A stretch of 49,789 nucleotides of DNA from assembly GCF_017573545.1 (NCBI RefSeq), contig NZ_JAGEOK010000052.1, forward strand, positions 1 to 49,789. The letters are read 5' to 3'. This DNA comes from Actinomadura nitritigenes (GTDB lineage Bacteria > Actinomycetota > Actinomycetes > Streptosporangiales > Streptosporangiaceae). A model generated the notes under the pieces. It worked only from the letters and a program-made list of their open reading frames with translations. It had not been told where the DNA came from and searched no databases. Below are positions 33,224-41,188 of the stretch, piece by piece (position 1 is the first letter of the stretch; every line of letters begins with the position of its first letter). The position numbers and the translations under genes were made by a program.

Positions 33224-33757
33224 GTGAGCAAGAGGACCACGACGCGCAACGGGACCGCCCGCCCGATCCGGCTCCTCGGCGACCCGGTGCTGCGCACCGA
33301 GTGCGATCCCGTACGGACGTTCGACACGGCCCTCGAGAAGCTGGTCGACGACATGTTCGTCACGATGTACGAGGCGGACGGCGCGGGCGTGGCCGCGAAC
33401 CAGGTCGGCTCCGGCCTGCGCCTGTTCGTGTACGACTGCGAGGACGACCGGGGGCGCCGGCACGTCGGCCACGTCGTCAACCCGGTGCTCGTGGCCGCCG
33501 ACGGCGAGCTGCTGGTGGAGTCCGAGGGGTGCCTGTCGCTGCCGAGCATGCGCTTCGACACGCCGCGCCACGCGCACGCGGTCGTGGAGGGCGTGGACGC
33601 GAAGGGCCGGCCCGTCCGCGTGGAGGGCACCGGGTACTTCGCCCGCTGCCTCCAGCACGAGTGCGGCCATCTCGACGGCAAGGTCTACATCGACGTGCTG
33701 TCCGGCGACGTGCGGCGCGAGGCGATGCGGGCGATCCGGGACCTCCAGCGCCCCTGA
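33224..33757 (+). CDS. def: Peptide deformylase
   Basis: 177 residues from the GTG at 33224 (VSKRTTTRNGTARPIRLLGDPVLRTECDPV). All three deformylase motifs are intact: GAGVAANQVG, EGCLSLP (metal-ligand Cys) and QHECGHLDG (HExxH, two His ligands). It removes the formyl group from nascent proteins. It ends 8 nt before the stop of the convergent sensor kinase gene, so there is almost no intergenic space. Confidence 0.95.
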   Translation: MSKRTTTRNGTARPIRLLGDPVLRTECDPVRTFDTALEKLVDDMFVTMYEADGAGVAANQVGSGLRLFVYDCEDDRGRRHVGHVVNPVLVAADGELLVESEGCLSLPSMRFDTPRHAHAVVEGVDAKGRPVRVEGTGYFARCLQHECGHLDGKVYIDVLSGDVRREAMRAIRDLQRP

Positions 33758-33764
33758 GCCCGGC

Positions 33765-35411
33765 TCAGTCGGCGTCCAGCGGGAAGAGCACGCGGAAGGT
33801 CGCGCCCTCGCCCGGGGTCGAGTCGACCTCGACCGACCCCTCGTGCGCGGCGACGAGCGCGGCGACGATGGCGAGCCCGAGGCCGGTCCCGGTCCGGCCG
33901 TCCTCGCGGGAGCGGGACGCGTCGGCGCGGTAGAAGCGCTCGAAGACCCGTTCGGCCTGGTCGGGTGAGAGGCCCGGGCCCTCGTCGGCGACCTCCAGCT
34001 TCGCGGCGGGCGCGCCGCGCAGGGTGCCCGGGGACAGGCGCACCTCCACCGGCGTGCCCGGCGGCGTGTGCGCCACCGCGTTCGCCAGCAGGTTGCCGAG
34101 GACCTGCCGCAGGCGCGGCTCGTCCCCCCGCACCTGGTAGGCGAGGCCGCCCTCGACCGACAGCTCGATCCGCCGGTCCGGCGCGACGACCCGGGCCTCC
34201 TGCACGGAGTCGGCGGCGACGGCGAGCAGGTCGACGGGGCGCCGCTCGATGGGCCGCTGGCGGTCGAGGCGGGCGAGCAGCAGCAGGTCCTCGACGAGCA
34301 GGCCCATCCGGCCGGCGGTCTCCTCGATGCGGCCGATCATCCGGCCGACCTCCTCGGGGGTGCGGGCGGCGCCCTGCCGGTAGAACTCGGCGAAACCGCG
34401 GATGGCGGTGAGCGGGGTGCGCAGCTCGTGGCTGGCGTCGGCGACGAAGCGGCGCATCCGCTCCTCGGACCGGCGGGCCGTCTCCTCCGAGCGCCGCGCC
34501 GCCGCCTCCGACTCGGCGCGGGCGCCGAACGCCGCCTCGATCTGGGCGAGCATCGCGTTCAGGGACCGTCCGAGCCGGCCCATCTCGGTGCGCGGGTCGG
34601 CCTCCGGGACGCGCCGCGACAGGTCGCCGGCCGCGATCGCGCCGGCGGTCTCCTCCACCTCGGCGAGCGGGCGCAGGCTCGCGCGCACCACCCACACCCC
34701 GAGGACGACCAGCACCGCGAGGACCAGCAGCCCGACGATCACGTCGATGGCGATGAGCCGGTTCACGGTCCGCTGGATCTCCGCCAGGCTGACCGCGATG
34801 AGGACGGTGGCGCCGGTGCCCGGGATCGGCTCGGCGAGCACCCGCCATTTCGCGCTCGACCCGCCCGTCCCGGACACGGTGAACGGCCGGTCGATCCGGC
34901 CGGTGACGTCGGCGGGCAGCTTGGGGTAGCCGCGCTCGCCCACCGCGAGGTTCTGCCCGATCGGGCGGCCGTCGGCCCCGCGGACCTGCGCGTACATCTC
35001 GCTGGGCACCCGGACGTTCAGGTTGTAGTGCCCCTGGACCTGCTCGGTCACCTGGATGATCACGTGCCCGACCGAGGAGCGCAGCTGGTCGTCGGCGCGC
35101 CCGACGAGGTACTGGCGCAGCACGGAGGCGCCGGCCGCGCTCATCACGGTCATCCCGAGGGTGACCAGGACGAGCATGCCGGCGATGAGCTTCATCTGCA
35201 GCGGCGACCGCGACCACAGCCCGCGGATCCAGGAGTTCCATCGGGGGCGCCGCGGCGGCTCGCCGCCTCCCGCCCCGCCCCGGTACGCGCCGCCGGCCGC
35301 GGCCCGCCGGTCGCCGGGCGGCGGTCCCGGCTCCATGACCGGCCGGTCGCCGGGCGCCGGGCCCGCGGGGTGCGCGGAGAGCGCGCCGGGGCCGGGAACG
35401 CGGGGCTCCAT
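33765..35411 (-). CDS. Sensor histidine kinase, PhoR-like partner
   Basis: 548 residues. After a Pro-rich cytoplasmic tail (about 1-60) come TM1 (about 72-95, KLIAGMLVLVTLGMTVMSAAGA), an extracytoplasmic sensor domain (about 96-215), TM2 (about 222-245, VIVGLLVLAVLVVLGVWVV), HAMP, the dimerisation helix with phospho-acceptor DASHELRTPLTAIRGF (H328), and an HATPase domain with NLLANAVAHT, DEGPGLSPD and GTGLGLAIV. The start ATG overlaps the regulator's TGA by one base. The ligand is unknown; a Tyr/Asn/Val-rich sensor domain gives no clue. Confidence 0.94.
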   Translation of the reverse strand: MEPRVPGPGALSAHPAGPAPGDRPVMEPGPPPGDRRAAAGGAYRGGAGGGEPPRRPRWNSWIRGLWSRSPLQMKLIAGMLVLVTLGMTVMSAAGASVLRQYLVGRADDQLRSSVGHVIIQVTEQVQGHYNLNVRVPSEMYAQVRGADGRPIGQNLAVGERGYPKLPADVTGRIDRPFTVSGTGGSSAKWRVLAEPIPGTGATVLIAVSLAEIQRTVNRLIAIDVIVGLLVLAVLVVLGVWVVRASLRPLAEVEETAGAIAAGDLSRRVPEADPRTEMGRLGRSLNAMLAQIEAAFGARAESEAAARRSEETARRSEERMRRFVADASHELRTPLTAIRGFAEFYRQGAARTPEEVGRMIGRIEETAGRMGLLVEDLLLLARLDRQRPIERRPVDLLAVAADSVQEARVVAPDRRIELSVEGGLAYQVRGDEPRLRQVLGNLLANAVAHTPPGTPVEVRLSPGTLRGAPAAKLEVADEGPGLSPDQAERVFERFYRADASRSREDGRTGTGLGLAIVAALVAAHEGSVEVDSTPGEGATFRVLFPLDAD

Positions 35412-36154
35412 CAGGCCGGGGGCTCTCTCAGGACGTAGCCGACGCCCCTCAGCGTGTGGATGAGGCGGGGCTCGGCGTTGTCGACCTTGCGGCGCAGCGC
35501 GGACACGTAGGACTCGACGATGCCCGCGTCGCCGCGGAAGTCGTAGTTCCACACGTGGTCGAGGATCTGGGCCTTGGACAGGACCCGCCCGGCGTTCGCC
35601 ATGAAGTAGCGGAGCAGCTTGAACTCCGTCGGCGACAGCTGAACGGCCTTGCCGCCGCGCCAGACCTCGTGGCTGTCCTCGTCCAGCTCGACGTCGGCGA
35701 ACACCATCCGGGGCGGGGGCTCGGCGACGCCGCCGCGGAAGCGCCGCAGGACGGCGCGGATGCGCGCGATGACCTCCTCCAGGCTGAACGGCTTGGTGAC
35801 GTAGTCGTCGCCGCCGATCGTCAGCCCCTTGATGCGGTCCTGGACCGCGTCGCGCGCGGTGAGGAACAGCACGGGGGTGTGGTCGCCGCCGGACCGCAGC
35901 CGCCGCGCGACGTCGAACCCGTCGATGTCGGGCAGCATCACGTCGAGGACGATCAGGTCGGGCCGGTGCCGGCGCGCGGACTGGACGGCGTCGGCCCCGT
36001 TGGTCGCGGTGAGCACCTCGAAGCCGGTGAAGCGCAGGCTGCCGGCCAGCAGCTCCAGGATGTTCGGCTCGTCCTCGACGACGAGCAGCGTCGCCTCGGG
36101 CGCCCGCACGCCTGCGTTCGCGTTCGCGTTCGCCGTCCGTTCAACCACTGACAC
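35411..36154 (-). CDS. OmpR/PhoP-like response regulator
   Basis: 247 residues from a GTG with GGAGGGAGAGC upstream. Receiver domain with acidic pocket VVEDEPN, phospho-acceptor D71 (LIVLDVMLPDIDGF) and K121 (YVTKPFS); C-terminal winged helix with LSPTEFKLLRYFMANAGRVLSKAQILDHVWNYDF and ending LIHTLRGVGYVLREPP. It is closest by eye to M. tuberculosis PhoP/TcrX-type regulators. An 11-bp-phased TTCAGG direct repeat lies 39-56 nt upstream of its start, and the same motif recurs before the HtrA-like gene, suggesting autoregulation and control of that protease. Confidence 0.94.
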   Translation of the reverse strand: MSVVERTANANANAGVRAPEATLLVVEDEPNILELLAGSLRFTGFEVLTATNGADAVQSARRHRPDLIVLDVMLPDIDGFDVARRLRSGGDHTPVLFLTARDAVQDRIKGLTIGGDDYVTKPFSLEEVIARIRAVLRRFRGGVAEPPPRMVFADVELDEDSHEVWRGGKAVQLSPTEFKLLRYFMANAGRVLSKAQILDHVWNYDFRGDAGIVESYVSALRRKVDNAEPRLIHTLRGVGYVLREPPA

Positions 36155-36192
36155 GCTCTCCCTCCAGGGTCGACTCCGAGGTTCCCACCCGA

Positions 36193-36210
36193 ACCTGAAT
36201 GTCCCCTGAA
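36193..36210 (-). promoter_or_regulatory. TTCAGG direct-repeat box upstream of the response regulator
   Basis: On the minus strand TTCAGGG (36210-36204), spacer GACA, TTCAGGT (36199-36193): a 7-4-7 direct repeat in 11-bp phase, the geometry of PhoP/OmpR-class sites. The box is 39 nt from the regulator's start codon. Confidence 0.7.
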
Positions 36211-36229
36211 GGTGCGCCGAGCATTCCCT

Positions 36230-37000
36230 TCACCTGCGGCTCCTCGCCTCCGCCTCGATCGCGCGGACGAGCATGTCGAGCTCGGTGGCGAACACCTCCG
36301 CGGTGGTGATCTCGCGGAGGTGCGGTTCGGCGGCGCGCAGCCGCGGCAGGGCGCCGGGGCCGTCCGCGGCGGGGCGGGCGTGGGCGCCGAGGCTGGCGTT
36401 GCGGTGCCGGTCGATGGGGTCGCCGTGGGCTTCGCGGTGCATCCGGCCGAGGACGAGGTCGATGAAGACGAGGTAGTAGCGGACGGCGGCGCGCTCGTCG
36501 AGGCCGGCGTCGGCGAGGGTCGCGAGGATCGTCTCGACGAGCCGGAGGGCGCCGGGACCATGGTCGCCGCGGGTGACCAGGGCGTCGATGGTGCCGGGGT
36601 AGGCGCCGAGTTCGCGGCGCATGCCGTCGGCGATGCGGCGGAGGCGGCCGGGCCAGGGCCCGGCGCCGAGGTCGGGCGGGACGACGTCGTGCGCCGCGAT
36701 CGCGTCCATGACGAGCGCGACGAGTTCGTCCTTGCCGGAGATGTGCCGGTAGAGGGCCATGCGGGAGACGCCGAGGTCGGCGGCGAGGGCGCGGATCGTG
36801 AGGGCGTCGAGGCCGTCCCGGCGGGTGATCTCGAGGGCGGCGGCGACGATCTGCGCGCGGCTGATGCTGCCCCAGGGCCGCCGCTCGCGAGCAGGCGGTG
36901 CGGGCGGGTCGGCAGGCGGGTCGGCAGGCGGGTCGGCAGGCGGGTCGGCGGGCGGGTCGGGCGGCCCGGCGGGCGGGCGGTGCGGGCCGGGCTCGGGCAT
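36230..37000 (-). CDS. TetR-family repressor with PADP-repeat N-terminus
   Basis: 256 residues. An unusual leader of about 45 residues contains PADP tandem repeats (12-bp DNA repeats at about 36898-36960) before the HTH domain: SRAQIVAAALEITRRDGLDALTIRALAADLGVSRMALYRHISGKDELV (about 47-95). The C-terminal part is a TetR_C-type ligand domain. Residues 1-45 may be a misjudged start, but no good internal start is seen before the HTH. It is divergent from an MFS exporter, with an 11-bp-arm palindrome between them, the classic layout of a repressor and its target. Confidence 0.9.
   Translation of the reverse strand: MPEPGPHRPPAGPPDPPADPPADPPADPPADPPAPPARERRPWGSISRAQIVAAALEITRRDGLDALTIRALAADLGVSRMALYRHISGKDELVALVMDAIAAHDVVPPDLGAGPWPGRLRRIADGMRRELGAYPGTIDALVTRGDHGPGALRLVETILATLADAGLDERAAVRYYLVFIDLVLGRMHREAHGDPIDRHRNASLGAHARPAADGPGALPRLRAAEPHLREITTAEVFATELDMLVRAIEAEARSRR
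36898..36960. repeat. 12-bp tandem repeats within the TetR gene
   Basis: About five copies of GGCGGGTCGGCA (last ones diverged) encode the PADP repeats near the TetR N-terminus. Copy number is likely to vary between strains by slippage. Confidence 0.85.
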
Positions 37001-37020
37001 GCGGAGAACCGTAGCCGAAC

Positions 37021-37046
37021 ATCTTGCGGACGGTTGTCCGCAAGAT
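37021..37046. promoter_or_regulatory. Probable TetR operator
   Basis: Perfect 11-bp inverted repeat ATCTTGCGGAC-N4-GTCCGCAAGAT between the divergent TetR and MFS genes, 21 nt upstream of the TetR start. Confidence 0.85.
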
Positions 37047-37065
37047 TTAGGTTCGCCTTACCTAA
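37047..37065. promoter_or_regulatory. Iron box (IdeR/DmdR-type) upstream of the MFS exporter
   Basis: TTAGGTTCGCCTTACCTAA matches the actinobacterial iron-regulator consensus TTAGGTTAGGCTAACCTAA at 16 of 19 positions, with both TTAGGT/ACCTAA ends intact. It begins at the base following the TetR palindrome and lies 22 nt upstream of the MFS start codon. Confidence 0.75.
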
Positions 37066-37087
37066 CTCCCATGGAAAGGCGGACCCG

Positions 37088-38536
37088 ATGCCCGGAGGGC
37101 CGGAACGGAGGGGGGTGATCGCGGCGTTGCCGGCCGCGGTGCTCCCCGCGAGCCTCGCGCAGACGATCGTCATCGCCGCGCTGCCCGTGCTGCGGGACGA
37201 GCTGGACGTCCCCGCCGCACAGGTGACCTGGACGCTCACGGCGTTCATGCTGGCCGGGGCCGTCGTCACGCCGATCGCCGGGCGGCTCGGCGACCTGTAC
37301 GGGCACCGCCGGGCCCTGGTGGCGTGCCTGCTGCTGTTCACCGCCGGGACGGTCGCCGCGGGCCTCGCCGCGTCAGCGCACTCGTTCGGGTGGCTGGTGG
37401 CGGGACGCGCCGTCCAGGGGATCGGCTCGGGGACGTTCCCGCTCGCGCTCGGGATCGCCCGGTCGGCGCTGCCGCCGCACCGGCTACGGGGCGTGGTCGC
37501 CCTGGTCAGCGCCGTGTTCGGGATCGGCGGGGCGGCCGGCATGGTGGTCGCGGGACCGCTCGTGGACGCCGCCGGGACACCGTGGCTGTTCTGGGCGACT
37601 CTGGTCCTCGCCGCCGGCGCGCTCGCTCTGGCGGCCCGGCTGCCGGCGACGCGGCCGGGCGGTTCCGGGCGGATCGACTGGGCGGGCGCGGTGCTGCTGT
37701 CGGCGACGCTGGTCTCCCTGCTGCTGGCGATCAGCCAGGGACGCGCGTGGGGCTGGGGTTCGGCGCGGGTCGCCGGGCTCTTCGCGGGCGCGGTCCTGGC
37801 GGCGGCCGCCTTCACCGCCGCCGAACGGCGCGTCCGCGCGCCGCTGGTCGACCTGCGGCTGCTGCGCGGGCGCGGACCGGTCACCATCACGCTGGCCACC
37901 CTGGTCGTGTGCGTGGCGATGTTCGGTTCGATCACGCTGATCCCGCAGTTCGTGCAGGCGCCGCGGGCGTCCGGTTACGGGTTCGGCCTCTCCGCGTCCG
38001 CGGCGGGGCTGCTGATGGTGCCGATGGCGGCGCTGATGCTGCTCGCAGGCCCGGCGGCGCCCCGGGTCGCCCGCCGCGCCGGGTCACGCGTCCCGTTCCA
38101 GGCCGGGACGGTCTGCGCGGTCGCCGCGTTCGCCCTGCTCGCGTGGGCGCACGGGGCCCTCTGGGAGGTGTACGCCGCCTGCGCGATCATCGGGGCCGGC
38201 TACGGGCTGGCGTTCGCGGCCATCGGGAACCTCGTCGTGGAGAACGCCCCGCCCGGACAGACCGGGGTGGCGACGGGCGTCAACACGATCGTGCGGACGG
38301 TCGGGGCCGCGGTCGGCGCGCAGGCCGTCACCGCGATCCTCGCGGCGCGCACGGGGACCGCCGCGAAGCTCCCGCCGGAGTCGGGCTACACCGGGGCGTT
38401 CGCGGTGCTCGCCGTGGTCGCGGTCGCCGCCCTCGGCGTCGCCGCCGCGATCCCGCGCGGGGCCGGGGTCTCGCTGGATCCTCGGGAAGCGAGGGGCCTG
38501 GATTCAGGGAACGTTCAGGTACGTCCGCTTGAGTGA
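37088..38536 (+). CDS. MFS drug/siderophore exporter (DHA2, 14-helix type)
   Basis: 482 residues. About 14 hydrophobic helices. Motif A appears as GRLGDLYGHRRAL after helix 2, and the antiporter motif C region near GIGGAAGMVVAGPLVDA. This is the EmrB/QacA type of proton-driven exporter. The ATG is preceded by GGAAAGG. The TetR operator and iron box directly upstream suggest repression by both a ligand-responsive TetR and an iron regulator, so a siderophore or iron-linked compound is a likely substrate. That is inference. A T-tailed terminator follows. Confidence 0.92.
   Translation: MPGGPERRGVIAALPAAVLPASLAQTIVIAALPVLRDELDVPAAQVTWTLTAFMLAGAVVTPIAGRLGDLYGHRRALVACLLLFTAGTVAAGLAASAHSFGWLVAGRAVQGIGSGTFPLALGIARSALPPHRLRGVVALVSAVFGIGGAAGMVVAGPLVDAAGTPWLFWATLVLAAGALALAARLPATRPGGSGRIDWAGAVLLSATLVSLLLAISQGRAWGWGSARVAGLFAGAVLAAAAFTAAERRVRAPLVDLRLLRGRGPVTITLATLVVCVAMFGSITLIPQFVQAPRASGYGFGLSASAAGLLMVPMAALMLLAGPAAPRVARRAGSRVPFQAGTVCAVAAFALLAWAHGALWEVYAACAIIGAGYGLAFAAIGNLVVENAPPGQTGVATGVNTIVRTVGAAVGAQAVTAILAARTGTAAKLPPESGYTGAFAVLAVVAVAALGVAAAIPRGAGVSLDPREARGLDSGNVQVRPLE
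38503..38520 (+). promoter_or_regulatory. TTCAGG direct-repeat box at the end of the MFS gene
   Basis: TTCAGGG (38503-38509), spacer AACG, TTCAGGT (38514-38520): the same two heptamers and spacing as the box upstream of the response regulator. It lies inside the 3' end of the MFS gene, 231 nt before the HtrA-like gene, with a terminator in between; it may be an accessory site. Confidence 0.5.
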
Positions 38537-38604
38537 TCGGCACAGGGCGCGCCCCGGTCCGGACAGGGACCGGATCCCCGCGCCCTGGCCACTCCTCCTC
38601 GCCA

Positions 38605-38654
38605 CCGCGGCCGAGAGGGCGACACGCCGCACGCCCTCCCGGCCGCGGTTTTTT
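38605..38654 (+). terminator. Intrinsic terminator with T6 tail after the MFS gene
   Basis: Stem of 9 + 7 bp (38605-38613 with 38640-38648; 38615-38621 with 38632-38638), one A/C mismatch between the blocks, 10-nt loop, followed directly by TTTTTT. A true T-run is uncommon in this genome. Confidence 0.92.
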
Positions 38655-38667
38655 GATGCAGGCCTTA

Positions 38668-38707
38668 TCCAGCACACTTTCAGGTCGGATCCAGGTGGGC
38701 TCCAGAC
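38668..38707 (+). promoter_or_regulatory. Four 11-bp-phased TTCAGG-like repeats upstream of the HtrA-like gene
   Basis: TCCAGCA (38668), TTCAGGT (38679), TCCAGGT (38690) and TCCAGAC (38701) follow one another at exactly 11-bp intervals, 45-84 nt before the start codon. The core T(T/C)CAGG matches the box upstream of the PhoP-like regulator, so this is a likely multi-dimer binding site for it. Confidence 0.7.
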
Positions 38708-38751
38708 CCCGGGCGCAGATTCGTATGCGACGGCGAGACGAGGGAGTTCAC

Positions 38752-40017
38752 ATGGACGCCGGAAGGCCCGAGGAGCCACAGCAGCAGAGTCGGGATCGGC
38801 ACGTCGCGGGATCCGAGCGGCACACGCCATCCGAGCGGCCCGCGGCACCGGGGCACGCCGGAGGACCCGAGCGGCCCGATTTCGCTTCGCCCGGACAACC
38901 GCACGGACAGGCGCCGCACGGACAGGCCCCGCAGGGGCAGCCCCCACACGGACAGGCGCCGCACGGACAGACCCCGCACGGACAGGCCCCGCAGGGGCAG
39001 CAGCCGCAGGGGCAGCCCTCGCAGGAGCAGCCGCGCGAACAGGCGCACGGGCAGCAGCCCCTCGGGGGGTGGCAGCAGCCTGGGGCCTGGCACGCGACCA
39101 CTGCGGCGGGCGGGGGCGCAGGGGCGGCCGGACCGCCGCACTGGGGCCTCCCCCCGGTGGAGGCGTCCGGGCCGTTCCGCCGGGGTCCGATGTGGACGGC
39201 GCGGCAGAAGGTCGCGGCGCTGATCGCGGGGGCCGCGCTGGCGGTCGGCGCGGGCGGGGCGGGCGCGGCCGTGGCGATGGCGTTCGCCGACCACGACACC
39301 GTCTACTCCAGCCCGGTCGCCGTCTCCGGCGCGTCCAGCAAGGCGAGCACGACCGCGCAGGTCGCCGCCGCCGTGCAGCCGAGCGTCGTGTCGATCTCGA
39401 GCCAGTCGCAGACCGGCGAGAGCGAGGGGTCCGGGGTGATCCTGCGCTCCGACGGCGTGATCATGACGAACGCGCACGTCGTCTCGGACGGCGGGCGGCT
39501 CTCGGTGAAGTTCAGCGACGGCAGGACCGCGCAGGCGACGCTGCTCGGCGCCGACACCGCGAACGACATCGCGGTGATCAAGGCGCAGGGCGTGTCCGGG
39601 CTGAAGCCCGCGACGCTCGGCGACAGCAGCCGGCTCGCGGTCGGCGACACGGTCCTCGCGGTCGGCAACCCGCTCGGGCTGAGCGGGTCGGTGACGTCCG
39701 GCATCGTCAGCGCGCTCGGACGCCAGGTCCAGGAGGGCGACTCCGGTGGCGGCCAGCAGAACCTGCCGCCGGGCCTGCAGGGGCAGCTGTCCCAGCAGCA
39801 GCAGGCCGTCATCGAGAACGCGATCCAGACCGACGCGGCCATCAACCCCGGCAACTCCGGCGGCGCGCTGGTGAACAGCGCGGGCCAGGTGATCGGCGTC
39901 AACACCGCGATCGCCACGTCCGGCAGCAGCTCGGGCAACATCGGCGTCGGCTTCGCGATCCCGATCGACCAGGCGAAGAAGGCCGCCGACAAGATCATCT
40001 CGAGCGCGTCGCTCTAG
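38752..40017 (+). CDS. HtrA/DegP-like serine protease without PDZ domain
   Basis: 421 residues. N-terminal cytoplasmic low-complexity region (about 1-150) with PHGQA/PQGQP repeats, one transmembrane helix (about 161-183, KVAALIAGAALAVGAGGAGAAVAMAFA), then the trypsin-like domain outside the membrane with catalytic H242 (TNAHVV), D272 (NDIAVI) and S369 (GNSGGAL). The protein stops about 50 residues after the Ser, right after the protease domain (GVGFAIPIDQAKKAADKI), so the PDZ domain typical of HtrA is absent. It probably acts in envelope protein quality control. Phased TTCAGG-like repeats upstream point to control by the PhoP-like regulator. Confidence 0.92.
   Translation: MDAGRPEEPQQQSRDRHVAGSERHTPSERPAAPGHAGGPERPDFASPGQPHGQAPHGQAPQGQPPHGQAPHGQTPHGQAPQGQQPQGQPSQEQPREQAHGQQPLGGWQQPGAWHATTAAGGGAGAAGPPHWGLPPVEASGPFRRGPMWTARQKVAALIAGAALAVGAGGAGAAVAMAFADHDTVYSSPVAVSGASSKASTTAQVAAAVQPSVVSISSQSQTGESEGSGVILRSDGVIMTNAHVVSDGGRLSVKFSDGRTAQATLLGADTANDIAVIKAQGVSGLKPATLGDSSRLAVGDTVLAVGNPLGLSGSVTSGIVSALGRQVQEGDSGGGQQNLPPGLQGQLSQQQQAVIENAIQTDAAINPGNSGGALVNSAGQVIGVNTAIATSGSSSGNIGVGFAIPIDQAKKAADKIISSASL
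38896..39036 (+). repeat. 15-bp-type coding repeats in the HtrA-like N-terminus
   Basis: About nine imperfect 15-bp units of CCGCACGGACAGGCG type encode P-(H/Q)-G-Q-(A/P/T) pentapeptides. Likely variable in copy number. Confidence 0.85.
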
Positions 40018-40141
40018 AGGCTCACCGGGGAGCGCCGTCCCGTCCATGCTCTGGGGGGAGCGGGCGGACGGGCGGCGGCCCCGGTGCGAGGGGCCGTTCC
40101 CAGGCCGGGCCGGGTGCTGGGGACGGCCCCGTCATGGGAGA

Positions 40142-40177
40142 GCGGCCGCGTGACCTGCCTGTGGGTCACGCGGCCGC
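40142..40177. terminator. Bidirectional terminator between htrA-like and MpaB genes
   Basis: Perfect 14-bp stem (40142-40155 with 40164-40177), 8-nt loop, centred in the 241-nt gap between convergent genes. Confidence 0.85.
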
Positions 40178-40258
40178 GTCTCCCTGAACGGGCACCGACC
40201 GGGCCGGGCGCGGTCGGCCCGGTCGGCGGCATCGGACAGCGGCCGGCAGCGGCCGCCG

Positions 40259-41092
40259 TCAGCTCGACGGGACGCGGATCGCCGGACGGCGCCCGGCCGT
40301 GACCTTCGCCAGCATCTTTCGCGTCGTGTGGAGGTAGTAGTCGCGGGGCAGGGTCCGCAGCCGCAGCGGCAGCCGCGGGTACACCACCGACAGCGCCCCC
40401 ATCAGCATCCGGAACCGCAGCTCGCGCGCCCGGTTCCACGTCCATCCGTACTGTGCGCGAATCGGCGCCGGCATCATCCCCGCGGTGATCAGCCGGATCG
40501 CCGCCAGGCCGGGCGCGTTCAGCGGGCCGCCCGGCAGCCTCGGGTGGAGCACCTGGTCGGCGATCGCCCGGGACGCGTCGCTGATCTCCAGGCCGTTGAG
40601 CATGCCGGCGTAGTACACGCGGAAGTCCCGGTACGTCGCGGGCAGCCGCTCCTCGGGGCAGCCCAGGATCGTCGCGTAGACCTTGGTCTGGCCGTAGAAC
40701 TCCGCCAGCTCGTCCTCGGTGAACGTCCGGCGGAACAGCAGCTGGTAGAACTGCGCGGCGACGGCGAAGAGGGTGGCCGCGACCCACACCTGCAACTCCG
40801 GGTCGTTCGCCCGGTAGCCGGGGCCGGTGACCTGGTCGTGCCCCCGCGTGACCAGGGCGCTGAAGGTCTCCGCCTCCTTCCGCGTCCCGAACTGCACCGC
40901 GTACAGCCAGCCCATGGTGTTGCGCAGCCGCCGCAGCGGGTCCTCGGCGGTGTAGCTGTGGTCGTACACGCCCTGCGCGACCTGGGGATGCGCGGTCTGC
41001 AGCAGCGACGCGGCCCCGCCCGCCGCGATGAGCGCGCCCTCCCGGGTGATGTGGCGGATGAGGTCGTCGTCGGAGAACAGTCCTTCGGTCAT
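40259..41092 (-). CDS. MpaB-family (DUF2236) oxygenase-like protein
   Basis: 277 residues from the ATG at 41092. DUF2236/latex-clearing-protein-like family: LIRHITREGALIAAGGAASLLQTAHPQVAQGVYDHS near the N-terminus, then LRRLRNTMGWLYAVQFGT and VAATLFAVAAQFYQLLFRR. His residues in AHPQVA and DHS could ligate haem, as in MpaB-related rubber oxygenases. The substrate is unknown. It is transcribed alone. A small dyad (AAGTACTT core) lies just upstream around 41105-41118. Confidence 0.9.
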   Translation of the reverse strand: MTEGLFSDDDLIRHITREGALIAAGGAASLLQTAHPQVAQGVYDHSYTAEDPLRRLRNTMGWLYAVQFGTRKEAETFSALVTRGHDQVTGPGYRANDPELQVWVAATLFAVAAQFYQLLFRRTFTEDELAEFYGQTKVYATILGCPEERLPATYRDFRVYYAGMLNGLEISDASRAIADQVLHPRLPGGPLNAPGLAAIRLITAGMMPAPIRAQYGWTWNRARELRFRMLMGALSVVYPRLPLRLRTLPRDYYLHTTRKMLAKVTAGRRPAIRVPSS

Positions 41093-41188
41093 GGCGATCA
41101 GTGTAAGTAAGTACTTGCAGGACTCGCACCCCGGGGCGGCGGGAAAACCGGACGACATGATCGTCCGCGGACGGGGATAATCGGGGGC

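Noticed and set aside
41105..41118. AAGTACTT-centred dyad upstream of the MpaB-like gene as an operator
   Set aside because: The arms are too short and imperfect, and no regulator is adjacent.
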